Under the pieces are notes generated by a model, which had not been told where the DNA came from, made no database searches, and saw only the letters and a program-made list of their open reading frames with translations. 64,000 bases of DNA from Odobenus rosmarus divergens (lineage: Eukaryota > Chordata > Mammalia > Carnivora > Odobenidae): assembly GCF_000321225.1 (NCBI RefSeq), contig NW_004450943.1, forward strand, positions 556,968 to 620,967. The letters run 5' to 3'. Shown piece by piece: positions 1 to 10,735 of the stretch (its first letter is position 1; each line of letters opens with the position of its first letter). The position numbers were made by a program, and so were the translations under genes.

Positions 1-629
1 GTGCTATGGTGAGCACTGTGAATTGTACAAGACTGATGAATCACGGATCTGTACTTCTGAAACAAATAATGCAATATATGTTAAGAAAAAAATAAAACAG
101 AAGAAGAAGATAGCAGGAGGCGAAGAATGAAGGGGTGCAATTCGGAGGGGGAGACGAACCATTAGAGACGATGGACTCTGAAAAAAACTAAGGGTTCTAG
201 AGGGGAGGGGGGTGGGGGGATGGGTTAGCCTGGTGATGGGTGTTGAGGGGGGCACGTTCTGCGTGGAGCACTGTGAATTGTACAAGACTGATGAATCACG
301 GATCTGTACTTCTGAAACAAATAATGCAATATATGTTAAGAAAAAAATAAAACAGAAAAAGAAGATAGCAGGAGGGGAAGAATGAAGGGGTGCAATTCGG
401 AGGGGGAGACAAACCATTAGAGACGATGGACTCTGAAAAAAACTGAGGGTTCTAGAGGGGAGGGGGGTGGGGGGATGGGTTAGCCTGGTGATGGGTATTA
501 AAGAGGGCACATTCTGCATGGAGCACTGGGTGTTATGCACAAACAATGAATCATGGAACACTACATCAAAAACTAATGATGTAATGTATGGTGATTAACA
601 TAACAATAAAAAATTATTTAAAAAAAAAA
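1..629 (+). mobile_element. L1 3' end with tandemly duplicated 3'UTR module
   Basis: This is the 3' untranslated end of a carnivore L1, entering from outside the window and finishing in an A-rich tail at about 600-629. A roughly 255-bp module starting with gagcactgtgaattgtac (about 11 and again at 266) is repeated almost identically, each copy holding an A-rich stretch, then a G-rich tract (aggggaggggggtggggg). A final stretch at about 520-600 ends with the usual L1 tail. Related copies at 30487-31894 and antisense at 5661-5963 have fewer modules. A 185-residue open frame on the minus strand here is a repeat artefact whose halves duplicate each other. Confidence 0.85.
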
Positions 630-1604
630 TGACTGAGTCTCTGCAAGAACAGTAATTCTGTGGTGTTTTAGCTACTCCCATGCCCCTCTCTCCAGCTCTG
701 TAGTAGCTATTGAAGCCAACAGCCTCACAACTGCAGTAGCTCAAAGAACCAGCAGACTAACAGCCCCTGAGGAAAGGGGACATAAATAGGTTTGGGGCTA
801 TCCAAACGTCCCCTCCCCAGAGAACTGTCACTGTTTGACCTCTCCAGCAGTTTGTTGAAAACTTCCATTTTCAGAATGTGTCTTTATTTTTTCCAGTAAG
901 AGCTCACTTCATGTGAACAGCTTAACCCACAGAGCATTTGTCAAAACAAACAGCAACAATTGTCTAATATCATGGCTGCTCAAGACTGTGACATATATAC
1001 ACAAGGCTGTCTGCATGCATAGGACTATGTGCAAGCACAGAAAAAACCTGAGGTCCTAAACTTTCACCTCTGGCTGATCTTGAGGCTCTGCACAAATTCT
1101 AGCTCCATTGGAGAATGGAAAGCTTGCCCCAACACATACACGGAACCACTTAGCAATGGCTAAGAGACTTAATGATTCAAGGTATTTAAGGGAAATTACC
1201 TGGCAACAGAGCAAACTGATGACGATAAATTACAAAGAACACAGATTTTCAGAATTAGTCTAGGAAAGTCACTAAACAAACAATAACAAAATTAATAGTA
1301 GCAACAACAAATCCTGGACAGGAGGAGAGTCTGATTTTCAGAGTGGACATAGATTATTTAAAATGTCCAGTTTTCCACAAAAGATACAGAAGACATGCAA
1401 ATAAACTGGAAACTATGGCCTATATGCTGGGCTGGCGGGGGGGGAAGGGAAGAGATTGATAAAGTCTCTAGGGAAGACCAAAAGTTGGATTCACTAGACA
1501 CAGATTTTAAATCAACTTTCATAAATATGTTCAAAACTCTAACAGGAATCCATGCCTATACAACTAAATAAAGTACAAGAATGATATTTCACCAAATAGA
1601 GAAT
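630..1604 (+). mobile_element. Old L1M fragment: 5' region and start of ORF1
   Basis: From about 1200 the sequence matches what I recall of the 5' part of old L1M ORF1: a stretch near aaaatgtccagttttccaca, then the deleted-in-places ORF1 beginning. It is full of stops and indels and codes for nothing. The part before 1200 is less clear and may be L1M 5'UTR. The element is interrupted at about 1605 by a younger L1 and resumes at 2346, which shows the older age of this copy. Confidence 0.6.
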
Positions 1605-2345
1605 ATTAATAAGGAGAAAGGAATGTTTTTTACTTACTTAGTTTTTTATTATGTTCAGTTAGCCAACATATGGTATATCATTAGTTTTTGATGTAGTGTT
1701 CAACAATACATTAGTTGCATATAACACCCAGTACCCATTACAACATGTGCCCTTCTTAACACCCATCACCAGGCTACCCCATCCACCCACCCACCCCCTT
1801 CTGTAACCCTCAGTTTGTTTCCCAGAGCCCAGAGTCTCTCATGGTTTGTCTCCCTCTCTGGTTTCTTCCTATTCAGTTTTCCCTCCCTTCCCCTATGGCC
1901 CTCCACATTATTCCTTATGTTCCACATATGGGTGAAACCACATGATAATTGTCTTTTTCTGTTTCACTTATTTCACTTAGCATAATCCCCTTCAGTTCCA
2001 TCCATGTTGATGCAAAAGGTAGTTATTCATCCTTTATGATGGCTGAGTAATATTCCATTGTATATACGAACCACATCTTCTTTATCCATTCATCTGTTGA
2101 AGGACATCTCAGCTCCTTCCACAATATGGCTATTGTGGACATGGCTGCTATGAATGTTGTGGTGTATGTGCCCCTTCTTTTCACTACATCTGTATCTTTG
2201 GGGTAAATATCTAGTAGTGCAATTGCTGGGTCATAGGGAACCCTCTTACACTGTCAGTGGGAATGCAAGCTGGTACAGCCACTCTGGAAAACAGTATGGA
2301 GGTTCCTCAAGACATTAACAATAGAGCTAGCCTAGGAATTATTTC
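1605..2345 (-). mobile_element. 5'-truncated, 5'-inverted (twin-primed) L1 insertion
   Basis: About 1625-2238 is the 3' end of an L1 in antisense (T-rich start, then antisense 3'UTR and ORF2 end). At about 2239 the orientation switches, and 2240-2330 is the sense-strand ORF2 piece that lies immediately upstream in an intact L1 (motif tggaaaacagtatggaggtt). Adjacent L1 segments in opposite orientation are the signature of twin priming. Possible degenerate target duplications are ttaataaggagaaaggaa (about 1607) and ttaatagagaaagaaag (about 2346). It splits the older L1M. Confidence 0.8.
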
Positions 2346-2671
2346 TTAATAGAGAAAGAAAGTGGAGGAGGAAAAGGAAGTAGAGAAAAATTACCAATTA
2401 GAAATTCTGGAGTTAAAAAGCACAACTGAAATTTAAAAATTGACTAGAGGGGCTCAAATTAGATTTGAGCAAACAGAAGAAAAAATAAACAAACTTGAAG
2501 ACAGGTCAACTGAGAATATCCAGTCTGGGGAACAGAAAGAAAAAAGAATGAAGCAAAATAAACAGAAGCTCAGAGACCTCTGGGTTACTATTAAGTATAC
2601 CAACATACACACAATGGGAGTTCCAGAAGGAGAGAAGAGCATAAAAAATTATTTGAAGAAATTGTTGCCTA
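2346..2671 (+). mobile_element. Old L1M ORF1, continued
   Basis: Continuation of the L1M that began before 1604. It matches ORF1 coiled-coil and central coding sequence: the frame at 2440-2724 begins in this segment and contains NKLEDRSTENIQSGEQ-like residues typical of L1 ORF1p, then runs into the SINE. It is non-functional. The last 16 bases form the left target duplication of the SINE that follows. Confidence 0.75.
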
Positions 2672-2859
2672 GCGGTGCCTGGGTGGCTCAGTTGTTAAGC
2701 ATCTGCCTTTGGCTCAGGTCATGATCTCAGGGTCCTGGGATTGAGCCCTGCATCCGGCAGGGAGCCTGCTTCTCCCTCTCCCACTCCCCTTCTTGTGTTT
2801 CCTCTCTAGCTGTCTCTCTCTCTCTGTCAAATAAATAATTAAAATCTTTAAAAAAGAAA
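2672..2859 (+). mobile_element. Can-SINE (SINEC)
   Basis: Full-length tRNA-derived carnivore SINE: tRNA-like head with A-box and B-box regions for RNA polymerase III, CT-rich body, then an AAATAA-containing A-rich tail. Target duplications are aagaaattgttgccta at 2656-2671 and the same with one change at 2860-2875. It sits in L1M ORF1. Confidence 0.93.
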
Positions 2860-2875
2860 AAGAAATTATTGCCTA

Positions 2876-3345
2876 AAACTTCCCAAATTTGATGGAAAAT
2901 ATTTATGTGCACATCAAAAAAGTCAATATGTCCAAGTAGGATAAACTCAAAGATATCCACATCTAGATACATCATAGTAAAATTGTCAAAAGCTAAAGAC
3001 ATACAGAATCTTGAAAGCAGTGAGAGGAAAGTGACTCTTCACACATAAGAGATTCTTAACGAGATTAACAGCTGATTCTCATCAGAAACACCAAGACAAA
3101 AATGCAGTGGCATGGTATATTTAAAATACTCAAATAAACAACTGTCAACCAAAATTCTACATCCAGCAAAACTATTCTTAAAAATTAGGGAGAAATTAAG
3201 ACATCACTATTAAATAAACAAAAATGGAGAAAATCTATCACTAGCAGAAATTGACAAATTCTAAAATTCATAAAAAAATTATTAGAGATCCAGAATAGCT
3301 AAAAGAATCTTGAAAAAGTAGAACAAAGTTGGAGGACTCATTTCA
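2876..3345 (+). mobile_element. Old L1M: ORF1 remainder joined to an ORF2 piece
   Basis: 2876 to about 3240 continues L1M ORF1 (motifs cccaaatttgatgg and caactgtcaaccaa). From about 3245 the sequence is instead late-middle ORF2 (agaatagctaaaagaatctt). In an intact element these lie kilobases apart, so either a large internal deletion occurred near 3243 or two copies abut. The ORF2 part resumes at 4530 beyond an inserted L1 3' end. Confidence 0.65.
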
Positions 3346-3364
3346 ATTAAAACAAAAAACAAAA

Positions 3365-4500
3365 AAACAAAGTCATCTATTACTACAAAGTCACCTATTA
3401 GAATGGCCAAAACCCAAAACACTGACAGTATTAAAGGCTGCGGAGGATGTGGAGCAACACAACCTCTTGTTCATTGTTGGTGGGAATGCAAAATGGTACA
3501 GCCACTTTGGAAGACAGTTTGGTGGCTTCTCACAAAACTAAACATACTCAGGATGCTTGGGTAGCTCAGTCAGTTAAGCGTCTGCCTTTGACTCAAGTCA
3601 CGATCCCAGGATCCTGGAATCAAGTTCCACATTGAGCTCCTTGTTCAGCGGGGAGCCTGCTTCTCCATCTGCCTGCTGCTCCCCCTGCTTGTTCTCTCTC
3701 TCTCTGACAAATAAATATTTATTTAAAAAAAAAAACAAAAAAACAAAAAAACTAAACATACTCTTGTCATACAATCCAGCAATTGCACTCCTTGGTATTC
3801 CCCAAAAACGTTAGTTATGTACACACAAAAACCTGCAACCTTATAGTTACCTTATTTATAAGTACTAAAATTTGGAAGCAACCAAGATATCCTTTAGTGG
3901 GTAAATGGATCAATAAACCGTGGTACATACAGACAAGGAATATTATTTGGGACTAAAAAGAAATAAGCTATCAAGCTATGAAAAGACATGGAGGAAATTT
4001 AAATGCATATTACTGAAAGAAGCCATTCTGAAAAGGCTATCTACTGTATAATTAAACTATATGACATTCTGGAAAATGCAATACTGTGGAGACAGTAAAA
4101 AATCAGTGGTTGCCAGGAGTTGATGGGGAGGGATGAATAGGCAAAGCACCAAGGACTTTTAAGGCAGTGAAAAAAACTCAGTATAATTACCATAATGGTG
4201 GAATCATGTCATAATGCATTTGTCCAAACCCACAGAACGTACCACACCAAGAGTGAACCATAACAAAAACTATGGTCTTTGGGTGATAATGATATGTCAA
4301 CATAAGTTCATCACTTGCAACAAATGTATAACTCTGGTTAAGAATGTTAATAATGGAGGAGATTATGCATGTATGGGGGGTAGGGAGTATATGGGAAACA
4401 TCTGTCCCCTCAGTTTTGTTGTGAACCTAAAACTGCTCTAAAAAATAAAGTCTTAATATAAAAAATAGAACAAATTAAAAAGAAAACAAATAAAATAACA
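3365..4500 (+). mobile_element. L1M ORF2 end and 3'UTR
   Basis: This is the C-terminal part of ORF2 followed by an L1M 3'UTR ending at an aataaagtctt-type signal near 4444. Recognisable pieces are gaggatgtggagcaaca, tgaaaagacatggaggaa and tgtgaacctaaaactgctct. ORF2 is broken by stops and frameshifts. It appears to lie inside an ORF2 segment whose halves are at 3245-3345 and 4530-5104. A SINE interrupts it at 3550. Confidence 0.8.
3550..3747 (+). mobile_element. Can-SINE (SINEC)
   Basis: Full-length carnivore SINE with an A-rich tail of mixed aaac repeats. It is bounded by perfect 16-bp target duplications aaaactaaacatactc at 3534-3549 and 3748-3763. Removing it restores the L1M ORF2 sequence. 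The CT-rich body is followed by ctctctctctgacaaata. Confidence 0.95.
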
Positions 4501-4529
4501 TTAAACTTTGAGGTTCAAAAAAAGCCAAA

Positions 4530-5104
4530 CAAACTTAGCTACAATAATCAAGACAATGTGATATTACTAACATAAACATAGAAATATAGATTAATGAAAT
4601 TAAATTGAGAGTCCAAAAATAAACGCTTGTATTTATAGTCATTTGATTTTTTAACAAGGCTGCTAAGATAATGCAATGGGGAAAAAATGGTCTTTTCAAC
4701 AAATGTTACCAGGACAACTGGATCTTTAATGTAAAAGAATACAGTTGGTCCCCTACCTCACATCATATACAAAAATTAATTCAAAATGGGCTAAAGGCCT
4801 AAATACAAGAGCTATAACTACAAAACTCTTAGAACATAGAAATAAACTGCCTTGACCTTGGATTTAGCAATGGTTTCTTAGATGTAACAACCAAAGCAGA
4901 AGCAACCAAAGAAAAATATAGATAAATTGGACCTCATTAAAATTAAAAATGTTTGTGCTTCAAAGAACATCATTAAGAAAATGAAAAGGCACCCTGCAGA
5001 ATGGGAGAAAATTTTTGAAAGCCATTTATCAGATAAAATACTTGTATCCAGAATATACAAAGAATTTTCACAACTCAACAATAAACAGACAATCCTATTT
5101 TAAA
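4530..5104 (+). mobile_element. L1M ORF2 fragment
   Basis: Degenerate ORF2 coding sequence continuing the piece at 3245-3345 (ttttcaacaaatgttacc, gaatgggagaaaattttt). Stops in all frames show that it is dead. It is interrupted by a short younger L1 tail at 5118-5421 and resumes at about 5438. Confidence 0.75.
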
Positions 5105-5117
5105 ATAGGCAAATGAT

Positions 5118-5421
5118 CTAGAGAGTGAATATACTGCTAAAAGTGAGTCAGAAAAAGACAAATGCCATATGATTTTACTCATATGTGAAATTTAAGAAAC
5201 AAAGGAAAAAGGAGACAAATCAACAGACTCAACTATAGAGAAAAAACTGATGGTTCTGAGGGGAGATGGGCTGGGGGGATGGGTGAAATAGGTGAAGGGG
5301 ATGAAACATGATGAGCACTGAGTAATATATAGATGAGCACTGAGTAAGGTATAGAATTACTGAATTGTACACCTAAAACTAATATAACATTATACGTTAA
5401 CTATAAGGAACTAAAATTTTA
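5118..5421 (+). mobile_element. Short L1 3' end insertion
   Basis: An approximately 300-bp 5'-truncated L1 consisting of the 3' end only. It contains a small internal tandem repeat of gatgagcactgagtaa at about 5309 and 5332, then a tail ending in actaaaattttaaaa. Target duplications aaaataggcaaatgat (5102-5117) and aaaataggcaaaggat (5422-5437) differ at one base. Confidence 0.85.
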
Positions 5422-5437
5422 AAAATAGGCAAAGGAT

Positions 5438-5650
5438 TTGAAAAAAGTTTCTTCAAAGAAGACATACTAATGGTCAATAAGCATATACAAAAATGTTTAG
5501 CATCATTAATCATTAAGGAAATGGAAATCAAAATCACAGTGAGGTACCACTGCACACTTACTAGGGTATCATAACAAAAAATGTGGATCCTAACAATTGT
5601 TAGAATTAAGTATAAATGTACAAAGCGATCTAGAGCTTAAGGGTATAAAG
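5438..5650 (+). mobile_element. L1M ORF2 fragment, continued
   Basis: The same L1M ORF2 as 4530-5104 after removal of the short L1 tail (motifs cttcaaagaagacata and gaaatcaaaatcacagtgag). It is non-coding now. It ends where another antisense L1 tail starts. Confidence 0.7.
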
Positions 5651-5660
5651 AACTTTGCTT

Positions 5661-5963
5661 TTTTTAAATTTTATTATGTTAATCACCATCCATTACATCA
5701 TTAGTTTTTGATGTAATGTTCCATGATTCATTGTTTGCGTGCAACACCCAGTGCTCCATGCAGAACGTGCCCTCCTTAATACCCATCACCAGGCTAACCC
5801 ATCCCCCCACCCCCTCCCCTCTAGAACCCTCAGGTTGTTTCTCAGAGTCCACAGTCTCTCATGGTTCCTCTCCCCCTCTGATTCCCCCCCTTCATTCTTC
5901 CCCTCCTGCTATCTTTTTTTTCTTTTTTAACATATAATGTATTATTTGTTTCAGAGGTACAGG
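5661..5963 (-). mobile_element. L1 3' end, antisense
   Basis: This is the reverse complement of the same L1 3'UTR as at 1-629, with one module only. It starts with the T-rich complement of the tail, then ttaatcaccatccattacat, then a C-rich tract, ending near tttcagaggtacagg. Possible 9-bp target duplications tttgctttt lie at about 5654 and 5964. Confidence 0.85.
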
Positions 5964-6107
5964 TTTGCTTTTAAGATAAGCTCTAGACCTCTTTTCTACA
6001 CAGTTTCCTTCTAGGCTCATTGCCAGCTAGTGTTCACCATAAGAAGTAGGGTGGGCCTTTAGGGTTCCTGCTCCATTACTGGCCATTTATAGACTTGAAA
6101 GCATCCT

Positions 6108-6179
6108 TGTGACACTGTCATTAGTACACTTGATCCTTAGCCAAAAGGCCGAGAAGCGACATGTGACACTGTCATTAGT
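6108..6179 (-). pseudogene. RNU2 (pseudogene): Truncated U2 snRNA retropseudogene with target duplications
   Basis: Positions 6126-6161 are the reverse complement of the first ~34 nucleotides of U2 small nuclear RNA, the spliceosomal RNA. The stretch ttagccaaaaggccgagaag is the complement of the U2 5' stem-loop region. One extra c (gatccttag) separates it from the known U2 sequence. It is flanked by perfect 18-bp direct repeats tgtgacactgtcattagt at 6108-6125 and 6162-6179. There is no poly(A) tail and no promoter, so it is a dead insertion, probably made by L1 machinery on a truncated RNA. It cannot act as a U2 gene because the branch-site pairing region and the Sm site are missing. Confidence 0.9.
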
Positions 6180-7785
6180 TAGATGTACAGTTTTGTTGAT
6201 CTTTCCGCAGATTCTGTGGGAAAAATTAGTTATGGACTTATATGCCTATATTGATCCTAAGTATAGACTCTTGCCCTGAATCAGCACATAATACCCATGA
6301 GACTCTGAGAAGGTCAAGACAGTTGCTTGATGAAGCAGATCATTTCCAATGGACTAAAAGAGGTTTGTATCCTGTGCCCCATCACCACTTTATTTTTAAC
6401 TTTTATCTTTATGACTTGAGACCACAGCTGCCTCAGCTACGTGCGAACCTCCCTTATCTACCCTCCACCGAACACTCCACTATAGGAAGCAGACAAGTTG
6501 GCAAAAGCCTATGTGCAGATGATACTATAAATAGTTACCATGAACAAAAATGTCCTCTGTAGATTGTTGCCCTTGCTTTCTATTTACTACCAGGAAAAAT
6601 AGAAGATCAATCATTCCAAAATTTAAGTCATTAATTTTGGTAAATATTTTTCATCTTTTATCTGGTCTATAAATAAAATACATAAGAAAAAAATGTATCA
6701 GGGATTGGCTCCAAGCCTCATGGTTTAATCCAACTTCTCGTGAACTATCTTGTTAATTGTGAGAACAAATATTTTGTTACTAGCTTATCTTGCAAAGCGG
6801 ACCTGTAAGTACATTGTTTAAAGTTAGAGGTGCTTTACTGTCTGAGGCCTACATTCATCAACATGCACCTAACAGACATTCATAAGCCAAACCAGTGTGA
6901 CCATAGCACTCGCCCACCCAAATATTGGTTCTGATCCCAAATTACTTTCTGTGTAAAGCCTTGTCTCCACTCGTAGGTATGTCATGTAGAGGAAAATTGG
7001 TTTTCTTTTTAACTGAGGTTCCAGTAGCATTTCCTCCACAGTCATGCCTGAGCATCAACTCTTGTTCAGTTGACCTTTAGAGCACAGAATCCTGCATTTA
7101 ACTGGCCACACAGGGAATATCTACAGGCCAGTTATTTGTCAGGGAACCCACTACTGATCCTGAACCCACTACTGCTCTCTACTTACTAGAAATTCACTTG
7201 AGTCATGCATAGAACTATTCTCACCAAATGATTCATTGCCATTTTTGCAGTAATCCTACACTGGAAACACACTGGAAAGTTAAATGAAACATGTTGCATT
7301 TACTCTAAGAATATTATTGAGGATGTTATCTGGAACAAGAGGAGAATGTTTGAATCTTGAATCTCTGAAGAAGATATTGTCTTTCTTAAGCAACTGGTTT
7401 AATTTTACCTCAAAGACACTCCAAACAATGCAACTGATCCTATTTCCTTCTTCATATTGGCCATAAGGAAGCTGTGAGGCAAGTTTATGGCATACTCTAG
7501 TACCCAATACTTATAATGCATGAGTTCATTCTTACTACATCTTATTGTTTTACCTTTATTTTTCCTTGCCCCTATTTTCTCACTAATGAGTATTTGTTTT
7601 TCATCTTGGTGTGTATTTTTGTAAGCTGCTTCAGATACATCTTGCAAAGAGGGCAGATATAAATAAATACATTTCTGTAACAGTGCTGTGTGAAGGATAG
7701 TTCTACAAAGCAGGATAAAAATCTTATCAGAAAAAGGGACTTCTGTAGAATCTCTGTGGGTAGAAATTCCATTCTCACATAATTA
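6180..7785. other. Unassigned stretch, no gene recognised
   Basis: I recognise no repeat family or exon with confidence. The longest open frame (6242-6562, 106 codons, plus) has no recognisable motif and an ordinary AT-rich base composition. The segment could be old LINE sequence 5' of the CR1-like remains that follow, but the sequence alone does not show this. Confidence 0.4.
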
Positions 7786-7789
7786 AAAA

Positions 7790-9240
7790 GTCATAATAGG
7801 GATATGTTACAGCCCACCTGACCGGGAAACTGAGATAGAAATGTTAATTGAGATTGTGGAAGCTGCGAAATTAGGCCAGGTAGTAATAATGGAAGACTTT
7901 AATTACTCAATCATAGATTGGAAAAATGCCTCACTGGGACAGGGGTTGGAAGTGAGATTTTTAGATAAGAAAAATTACTGCTTCCCAGCAAAGGAAGAGA
8001 AGGAGCCTGTGCAGCAGAGAAATATACTAGGCTAGGCTCTGACAATGAATGGAACCTGGTCTGAAAGGTGACGCAAAGTAACTGACAGTGACCACCACAC
8101 AATTTAATTCCACAGCAAATTTAAATCTACTACATGTCTACTTATTATATGAAAGCATCCTCTGAAAAAAAATGAAAGAATTTTAAAACTCACAGTAACA
8201 AACAAGAAGGAAACCAAGAGAATATGTTCAAAGTGACTTATCAGCAATCCAAGAGGTTATAATAACCCTCCGTGGCTAGTTGACAGAGTCAAAAATGTAA
8301 CTGCTGGGAGCAGGGGAAGGGAGATTTTTTTCATAAAGCAGGAAAAGAACCAAGGAAAGTAAACATATAAACCCACAAAATATGGCAGGTTAGGAATAAC
8401 TTCAAAATTAGATAAATTTTAAAAAAAAATTGATACATATTATAGAGGTTTCCAAAAGGATTGGGAAGAGATTCTTTAAATCTATCAAAGGAAAGAAGAC
8501 AGTTTGAGAAACAATGGAATCTCTTTAAAATAATGGCACCAAAGTTGAACAAAAGGAGGAAGAAAGAGCAAAAGGCTGGATCAAATCTGTCTCAATTTTC
8601 AGAGATCCCCTCTTCTAAAATAGCCCTCGAAACCCAGGTAAGATTGAAGACTGCTACAGATAGTGATCACAAAGCAGAATAATAAGCTAAAGTACCAAAA
8701 CAAACACAGATCACTTGGGGGGTAAAATATTCAGAAAAGAAATGCAACTTTTAGGTATAGTGTATACCTGTAGTGTTACTGTAGATGGCCTCCGTCCTAG
8801 ACATATTAAGACCCACTTCTCTTCTGACAGGCAAGGAACTATGATTAAACAGAGACTTGTTGGATACCATTTTTTTAAAGAAAACCTACTAAAAGGAAGG
8901 AGAATATGACTTATGAATGGACATATTAATATACTGCCCTTTTTGGCATCAGATATGTATGTTAGCAATAGATATGTTAAAAATGGTTAACCAAAAATAT
9001 ATTTTTAATTGAACTAAGATTGGGGGAAATGGGCTACAGGGAGACTATTTTAGACAAGAGGTGGAAAAACACAGTATGTCAGGGGTGGGTTCCAGGCCTA
9101 GTGGTTTAACATTTTTCTAAGTGATTTGAAAAATTGAGCAAACAGCAAAATCTCTAATAACTCAGATTATTAAAGAGACACACTAATAAGGAAAATCCTA
9201 CAAATATTTTAGATGGAGCATGTGAATAGAGGAAAAATGG
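7790..9240 (+). mobile_element. CR1/L3-type LINE remains (endonuclease and RT region)
   Basis: The frame at 7841-8035 contains VVIMEDFNYSIIDW, close to the GDFN motif of the apurinic-type endonuclease of CR1/L3 LINEs (E replaces G). Downstream near 8085 the bases gacagtgaccaccacac read DSDHHT, resembling the endonuclease's C-terminal SDH motif. Near 9100-9170, tggtttaacatttttctaag and a following segment resemble the reverse transcriptase approach to its catalytic block. Many stops and indels separate these. It is an ancient, dead copy. The family assignment comes from motif memory only, and L2-type is an alternative. Confidence 0.5.
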
Positions 9241-9299
9241 TAGATGAATGATACCTGTACGCATAAATAAGCCAAATTTTCCTAACAAAGGAAGAGCTC

Positions 9300-10625
9300 C
9301 AACTTAAGAAATCTTCCAAACAAAATAACACTCTTCCTAACTTTGCACCCGATTTCTTTCCTTCAAATTCACCTGCCCACTGAGGCAGTCCACAAGGAGT
9401 GGAGACTGCTTTTTCCAGGAGGATGTCTTGGGGCTGCTGGAGTTGAAAGGATGACCCTGTTTAGGGCAGTGGGCTTCAAGAGAAAGCAGCACAACGGGTA
9501 GCTGTACAGAGTTGGGCATTTACAAACCACATTCACATTCAGTACCCCACTGCCTCCTGAAACCCAGCCTGTGGGCAGATGTCACTTCCTTTACAGATTA
9601 GGAAGCTGAGGGTAGTGAACACAATGTGGGCTCTCTGGCTGACGTCCAGGTCCATGCCCCTGCCAGACACCCTTCTCCCAAATGTTAGGATCAAGAGGCA
9701 CTTTTGAAACTTGAAAAAAAGGGAATTTGGAACAAATAAAAAGGATCACACAGCAGGTAATAAACCTAGAAGATTCACTCTCCAAGAAGTAGGGCTGAGG
9801 GGAAATGGGAATAAGGGCAAAGGTGTTTGGCAAACTGGGAGAGGAGGGGACAGAGCCAGTTGGCCTCTGGGAGGTCCATCTGGCCATGCTGGAAATATTA
9901 CGTAAAGCTGCTCTTGCTAAATTAGTCCCAAACTCAAGTTGGTTCTCTGGCCCTGAATGCTTCCTTTCTTTCAGAAGCCCATTCCAGCCCTTGAGGTCTA
10001 GACTGCTCTGCTGTGACTGACTCCTGCCATCCAGCCCCACCCTGTCTCCTCTCCTGTGACGGAGCTGCTCCAGCTCTTCTGATTCTAGGGAATCCCCAAC
10101 CCTCACTCCAGACACCATGCAGCACTGACCTACAGAGCCCTGGCCTGCTGCCCCCCCCCAATCTATTCTGCAGGACTTCTTGGCTGCCACCCAGATTCCC
10201 AGCTGGGCACCGTGTCTGGTCTTTGTGCTGCCTTGTTCTCTTGTGGGCACAGAAGAAGCAACCATGGAAGGACCTCATTTCAACAGACTGTAGGAAAGCG
10301 GGATTTACAACCTTTCACTAACCTGAAGTAGAAGCTGCAAATCAATCTGGAGTCTGTAATCTCCCTGACTGTATCTCTTTAGGAGAAGTTTTAGAAGTGA
10401 AGTGGTTTGCAGGTGGTCTCTTTGATGCACATACCTGGGACCAATTGTAGAGCCCCAGCTTGAAGAAACAGGACTGTGAGGGACCCAGTACTCTGACCTC
10501 ATGCTGAAGTACATATGCCATACACCTTTATTCCAGGTCTGCCTTTTCCTCCCATCTGTGAAGAACCTCTAAATATGTTGGTTCTGAAATGGTTTTGTTC
10601 AGCTCCCTATACAAGAAACAATGGT
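9300..10625. other. GC-richer unassigned stretch with a 224-codon open frame
   Basis: This stretch is visibly richer in G and C than its surroundings. The longest open frame in the window apart from repeats is on the minus strand at 9591-10265 (224 codons). Overlapping frames are open on the other strand and frame (10013-10321, 9934-10278), as happens by chance in GC-rich DNA with few stops. The frame has no recognised domain, signal peptide or repeat. The part near 9590-9620 (tttacagattaggaagctga) resembles antisense MIR. I see no confirmed splice sites and leave it as non-coding, though an exon is not excluded. Confidence 0.35.
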
Positions 10626-10627
10626 TG

Positions 10628-10735
10628 TTCAAAAAGAACAATAGAACAATAAGAAATAATAAAATAAAAGAATAAATAATAAAAAATATAAATAAATATA
10701 AATAAAAAAATAAAATAATAAAAGAAAGAAATTAG
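10628..10735. repeat. AT-rich low-complexity tract
   Basis: About 100 bases made almost only of A and T with frequent aataa and aaata units. A minus-strand open frame over it (67 codons, rich in F, L and Y) is a composition artefact. Confidence 0.85.

Noticed and set aside
4..561. 185-codon minus-strand frame with two near-identical halves
   Set aside because: It is antisense to the duplicated L1 3'UTR. The internal repetition mirrors the 255-bp DNA duplication, not a protein repeat.
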